Assembly: GCA_949361645.1 (NCBI GenBank)
Contig: OX442421.1
Location: 8,490,170 to 8,554,169, forward strand
DNA length: 64,000 nucleotides
Direction of reading: 5' to 3'
DNA from: Spongilla lacustris
Taxonomy: Eukaryota > Porifera > Demospongiae > Spongillida > Spongillidae
The translations under genes and the position numbers were made by a program. Shown piece by piece: positions 60,421 through 64,000 of this stretch. Under the pieces are notes generated by a model. That model saw nothing but the letters and a program-made list of their open reading frames with translations. It was not told the DNA's origin and ran no database searches. Numbering within the stretch: the first letter of the stretch is position 1; each line of letters opens with the position of its first letter.

Positions 60421-60775
60421 GGAGAGAGGAAGACCAGCTGCATGGGATGTCACTGTAACCTCACCACTCACCCCTGCTGTGCTGAATGAGGTAGGAATGA
60501 CTGCTGGTGCTGCAGCTAGCACATTGCCAATGATCTGAAGTGCCAGGAACTAAGTTGGGTATGTGTTCCTCTGGCTGTCAAGATATATGGCAGCTGGGGC
60601 AGAGAAGCGCACACCACTTTTATCCATTTGGCCACTCGACTTGCTATCTGTGCTTCTCTGCTGAAAAGTAGGGTCACTGCTGACCTTTATGGCAGACTTA
60701 GTTTGGTGCTGACTCGTTGTGTAGCAAGAGCAATTTTGACAAGAAGTCTGCCCCATGTTTCGGAACATTAGTTAG
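60401..60775 (+). pseudogene. Non-LTR endonuclease end, plus copy, head-to-head with the previous
   Basis: Starts exactly at DVLVVDWERGRPAAWDVTVT (D-x14-D kept), then EVGMTAGAAAS, and after a frameshift KCQELSWVCVPLAVKIYGSW and LYGRLSLVLTRCVARAILTR. The knuckle is missing. The 5' break coincides with the start of the minus copy at about 60400-60420. Confidence 0.75.
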
Positions 60776-60835
60776 GTTTAGGTACTTCGTAGTAATGTGT
60801 TTGATAAGTAGTTATTATATTATATAATTAATCCA

Positions 60836-61963
60836 TTGCCCTTCCAAATTGTTGCACTGTCTTCACACAGCACCATGCTTTTTATCACCACAACTTCAGC
60901 AATACGATGCTGCTCTCAAAACAATTATGTGCAATACCTTCAATATCCACCTCTCCAATGATCATTCTGCGTGGACTCAAGCTGTTCTTCCAGTAAGGCA
61001 TGGTGGGCTTGGAATTCGGAGTGCTGTGCAGCTGGCACCTTCTGCCTTCTTGGCTTCAGCTGCTGCCTCCTCCACTCTAGTCCATCAGATTCTTCCCCCA
61101 CAGTTCAGTGATACTGATTTACCCAATTTTCAGGAAGCTCTTGCCTTATGGACCAACAGCTGTAACCAATCTCCTCCAGAAGGTATTACTTCCATCCTAG
61201 CCATCAAGGAAGATTTATTGAACTCAGCAACAAATGAGACATCCAAAAGTCGCATTCTAGCAGCTTTTGCAAGAAGAATCAAGCATTTGGCTTAATGCAC
61301 TGCTATTGTCTTCATTGGGTCTCTGAATGGATGACTCCACCTTTCAGATTGCTATCAGCCTCCGTCTTGGCTTGGCATTTTGTAAACCACATTGTTGCCA
61401 TCACTGTGGTTGTGAGGTCACCACCTTTGCCACCCATGGCCTTAGTTGTGTCCTAAGCCAAGGTCGTTATCACCATCATAGTTCTTTGAATGATATAATT
61501 TACAGGGCTTTAGGGGCATCTCGAATTCCATCACGACTTGAACCCAGTGGAATCTCTTGTTCCAATGTTAAGAGGCCAGATGGTGCTACCTTGGTTCTAT
61601 GGAAATGTGGAAAACTTCTTGTATGGGATGCAAAATGTGTGGACACCTATGCACCTTCTTATTGCAGAGTTGCATCACAGGAGGCAGGGGCAGTGGCTGA
61701 CCAAGCTGAGAGAAGGAAATCCAACAAATACTCAAATGTGGACCCCAATATGTATCTGTTTGCCCCAGTTGTCATGGAAGCATGGGTGTGTTTGAAAAAC
61801 AGACTCTTCATTCCTAAATGAACTTGCTTGTCGTGTTCGTAAGGTGTCAGGGGAAGTGAAGTCCTTTCCATATCTACTTCAACACCTTGCTGTAGCCGTA
61901 CAGCGAGGTAATGCTGTCTCAGTCCTTGGCACCTTTGCTAATGAAGATTGCCTTGTTTTTTAG
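60836..61963 (+). pseudogene. Second retroelement family: LPVRHGGLGIRSA region, knuckle, KRPD endonuclease
   Basis: Reads QAVLPVRHGGLGIRSAVQLA, then a stop near 61294, then FQIAISLRLGL, knuckle C-x2-C-x9-H-x3-C (CHHCGCEVTTFATHGLSC), and KRPDGATLVLWKCGKLLVWD (R-P-D-x15-D, close to the canonical site), DQAERRKSNKYSNV, and after two indels NELACRVRKVSGE to a TAG at 61961-61963. It differs from the RPAD family by sequence and by its true RPD. At least one stop and two frameshifts; not functional. Confidence 0.78.
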
Positions 61964-62053
61964 GACAGTGACGCATATTAATTAATTGATTAATATGTAT
62001 TCTATGTATAACTTATATAATTGATATTAAAATCTAAGCCTAGACCCTAATGA

Positions 62054-62590
62054 TCACCAAATGGCCATCAAATGGTGGCTAGGGCTAGACACCTCACCTG
62101 GCTCACCTCCCTGTGCTTTGTACCCAGAACACGCTTTGGATCCCCTAGGTCACATTTGGATCCCCCTAGGTTACCATGCCTTGACATGTAAGTGAGGTGG
62201 TCATGCTGTATCCAGGCACAATAAGCTCAGGGATTTAGTGCTCCAAACCTGCCATCGTGCCTGCATCAACGCCAAGGCAGAAGCTGGCAATGGACTGGGA
62301 CGTGAGCTCCTGCACACTGAAATCTTAGCTTCAAATTGGCTCTGTGGCAATCCTGCTGCTTTTGACCTTTCTGTGACTTCTCCGCTAAACCCATCCCTTC
62401 TCTCTGGGAAGCTGTCCAAGCTTTCTCAAGACTTGCATCGCACCTCGCCACAAGGACAAACACCCCCAAGTCCAAGGAGGTCTCCAACTTGTATGGCCGC
62501 CTGAACATAACACTAGTGCAGGCCAATGCCTGGTCCCTCCTCTTAAGAGATGGATATATCATCCAGGAGGGTGATACATGTAGTTCCTAA
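62054..62590 (+). pseudogene. Non-LTR endonuclease end with internal duplication and deletion
   Basis: Starts at HQMAIKWWLGLDTS. Inside the knuckle, GGATCCCCTAGGTCAC is duplicated in tandem (about 62139 and 62157), altering the Cys-His spacing. Then SRHNKLRDL, NWLCGNPAAFDLSVTSPLNP; the first acidic residue reads HTEIL instead of RPADIL. A deletion joins LLSGKL to FSRLASHLATR. Ends LYGRLNITLVQANAWSLLLR. Confidence 0.75.
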
Positions 62591-62684
62591 ACATAACTTT
62601 GTAGTTAATGTGTTTTATTTATTCATATATCTTATATATTATTATATGTACACTTATCGTTTAATTATAATAATAAGAAATCTT

Positions 62685-62748
62685 TAGAAGACTCAGTTTG
62701 GCCCTTGTGAGAGCAAATTCCCAAGCCATCCTATCCCGCTCTCTGTAA
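62685..62748 (+). pseudogene. Minimal 3' end fragment of the same family
   Basis: Only RLSLALVRANSQAILSRSL and a stop remain, matching the last residues of the window-start copy (LCLVRANAVAILSRC). Flanked by TAATAA-rich sequence. Confidence 0.65.
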
Positions 62749-62852
62749 ACTGTTCATGCTAGGTAAAGTACTGTAGGTAGTAGCATATTTTCTATTCATG
62801 TATTCTCTTGTAATAATAATTAATAATGATAATAGTTAATAAATTTAAATCC

Positions 62853-63486
62853 TGACCAGTTGCAAGTGGCCATCAAGTGGTGGCTTGGTCTTGACACATC
62901 AGGGGGATCACTGTGCTCCTTATGTCCAGACACAGTGCTCAATCCATTAGGCCATCATGCCTCCACATGTAAGCGTGGGGGTGATGCTGTGTTTCGCCAC
63001 AATAGACTTCGCGATGTTGTAGCTGAGTCGTGTAGGTTGGCTCACCTGAGTGTTAAAGTTGAGGCCGGAAATAACCTAACACCAGACAACAGTCATACAA
63101 GACCAGCTGATGTCCTTGTCCAGAACTGGTCCAGAGGCAGGCCAGCAGCCTTCAACATCTGTGTGACCTCACCGCTTAATACACTTACTTTGTCAGAAGC
63201 GGGGGTTTGTGCAGGTGCCGCAGCCCAGGCTGGAGAGGTCAGGAAGCACTCAGCTAATGATGACAAATGTGGAGATCTGGGTTGGGTTTGTGTCCCCCTG
63301 GTGACTGAAACATATGGAGCATGGGGACCTGAGGCCATGGCCTGTTTCTCCCAGCTGGCTTCAAGGCTTTCCATCAGGCTTCAAAAGCCCAAATCAGTTA
63401 TTCTACATGAACTATATGGTCGCTTAAAGACATGTCTCGTTTGTTGTGTTGCTACGGCCATATTAAGTAGGATTCAGTCATCGTAG
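62853..63486 (+). CDS. Non-LTR endonuclease end, open frame, with D-to-N in the active site
   Basis: 208 codons with no stop: QVAIKWWLGLDTSGGSLCSL, knuckle C-x2-C-x9-H-x4-C, RHNRLRD, then RPADVLVQNWSRGRPAAFNI. The second catalytic Asp is Asn (AAFN), so nuclease activity is predicted lost. Ends GWVCVPLVTETYGAWG and LYGRLKTCLV. It starts at the same residue as the 62054 copy, just after GACCAG. Best read as a 5'-truncated insertion. Confidence 0.75.
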
Positions 63487-64000
63487 CTTTTTCCTTTGTT
63501 TATTCTTGGTGTAGTCAATACATGTATATAATAATGATTATTATTATTATAAAAATAAAATATTATATCTCTTACTTGCATCGTGATGTGGGTGCAGTTC
63601 TTTGGTAGGTAATTTAATGTTATGTGCTTGCTTTCAATAATAATTTTTAGCAGTGTATTATAATCTGATTTGACCCTCCGTCAATATTTGTGTCAAGTGG
63701 GCACCAGATCTATACGAACGATATCAGAAAATAGAAAGTAGACTGAACCAAGCCGGAATTTCCAAATTCTCAGTCAGACAGTGGCGAACTCCGCGGCACC
63801 TGTCAATTAGGATCGATCTTTCCAGTTAATCACCACAAAGGTATAAAAAAAAATCTGAACTGATGCATACAAATGTGTTTTGAGACACTGAATTAATACT
63901 TATCAGCACCCATTATTTACCTAATAATAGAGATCTTTCTTGCGCAGGCAATTCACTGTACGACTCGAGATGAATGCTTTCAACCTTCCTCATTTTAATA
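63487..64000. other. No gene seen; AT-rich end of the window
   Basis: A (TTA)n-rich stretch follows the retroelement stop, as after other copies. An acceptor-like CTTGCGCAG at about 63941-63949 precedes an open stretch to the edge, too short to judge. Confidence 0.5.

Overview
This is a gene-poor, repeat-rich stretch of an animal nuclear genome. Coding sequence is split into short exons with GT/AG borders, and there are no bacterial operons. The window is full of (CA)n, (TGCA)n and poly(G) tracts, minisatellites, Ty3/gypsy remains, DNA transposons with clear target-site duplications, and many 3' fragments of non-LTR elements carrying reverse transcriptase, a CCHC knuckle and a restriction-like endonuclease. 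From memory, that retroelement family is abundant in demosponge genomes. A demosponge is therefore my best guess, but it is an inference and cannot be proved from this window.

Layout: 1-0.7 kb, an endonuclease-type retroelement 3' end open at the window edge; 1.0-2.8 kb, a Ty3/gypsy integrase ORF, polypurine tract and 3' LTR; 2.9-4.2 kb, minisatellites and unassigned exons; 4.6-6.15 kb, a multi-exon epoxide hydrolase pseudogene; 7.5-13.3 kb, scattered exon-like blocks of an unrecognised gene plus two satellites; 14-18.7 kb, short direct duplications; 18.7-25.1 and 29.6-34.8 kb, two diverged copies of one segment; 26.9-29 kb, a decayed gypsy pol on the minus strand; 35.7-39.07 kb, a large minisatellite with higher-order structure; 40-41.2 kb, a 470-bp palindrome and a MITE; 41.8-44.4 kb, fragments of the non-LTR family, one split by a 276-bp MITE.

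46.3-58.9 kb holds the only convincing host genes. Two tandem paralogs encode small secreted or membrane proteins with matching exon phases, cysteine pattern and CRE/TATA promoters. The downstream copy (53839-58498) has a complete model of six exons: signal peptide, seven-cysteine N-glycosylated ectodomain, mucin-like repeat, one transmembrane helix and a tyrosine-rich tail. The upstream copy is damaged, has no transmembrane exon, and carries in one intron a three-deep nest of DNA transposons (48378-52288 > 49794-51792 > 50376-51443), each with target-site duplications. 59.2-63.5 kb is a graveyard of at least seven endonuclease-type retroelement 3' ends in both orientations.

I see no operon-like system. 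The receptor-like pair is the best candidate for an undescribed gene family, and the nested insertions and higher-order repeats are the best structural finds.
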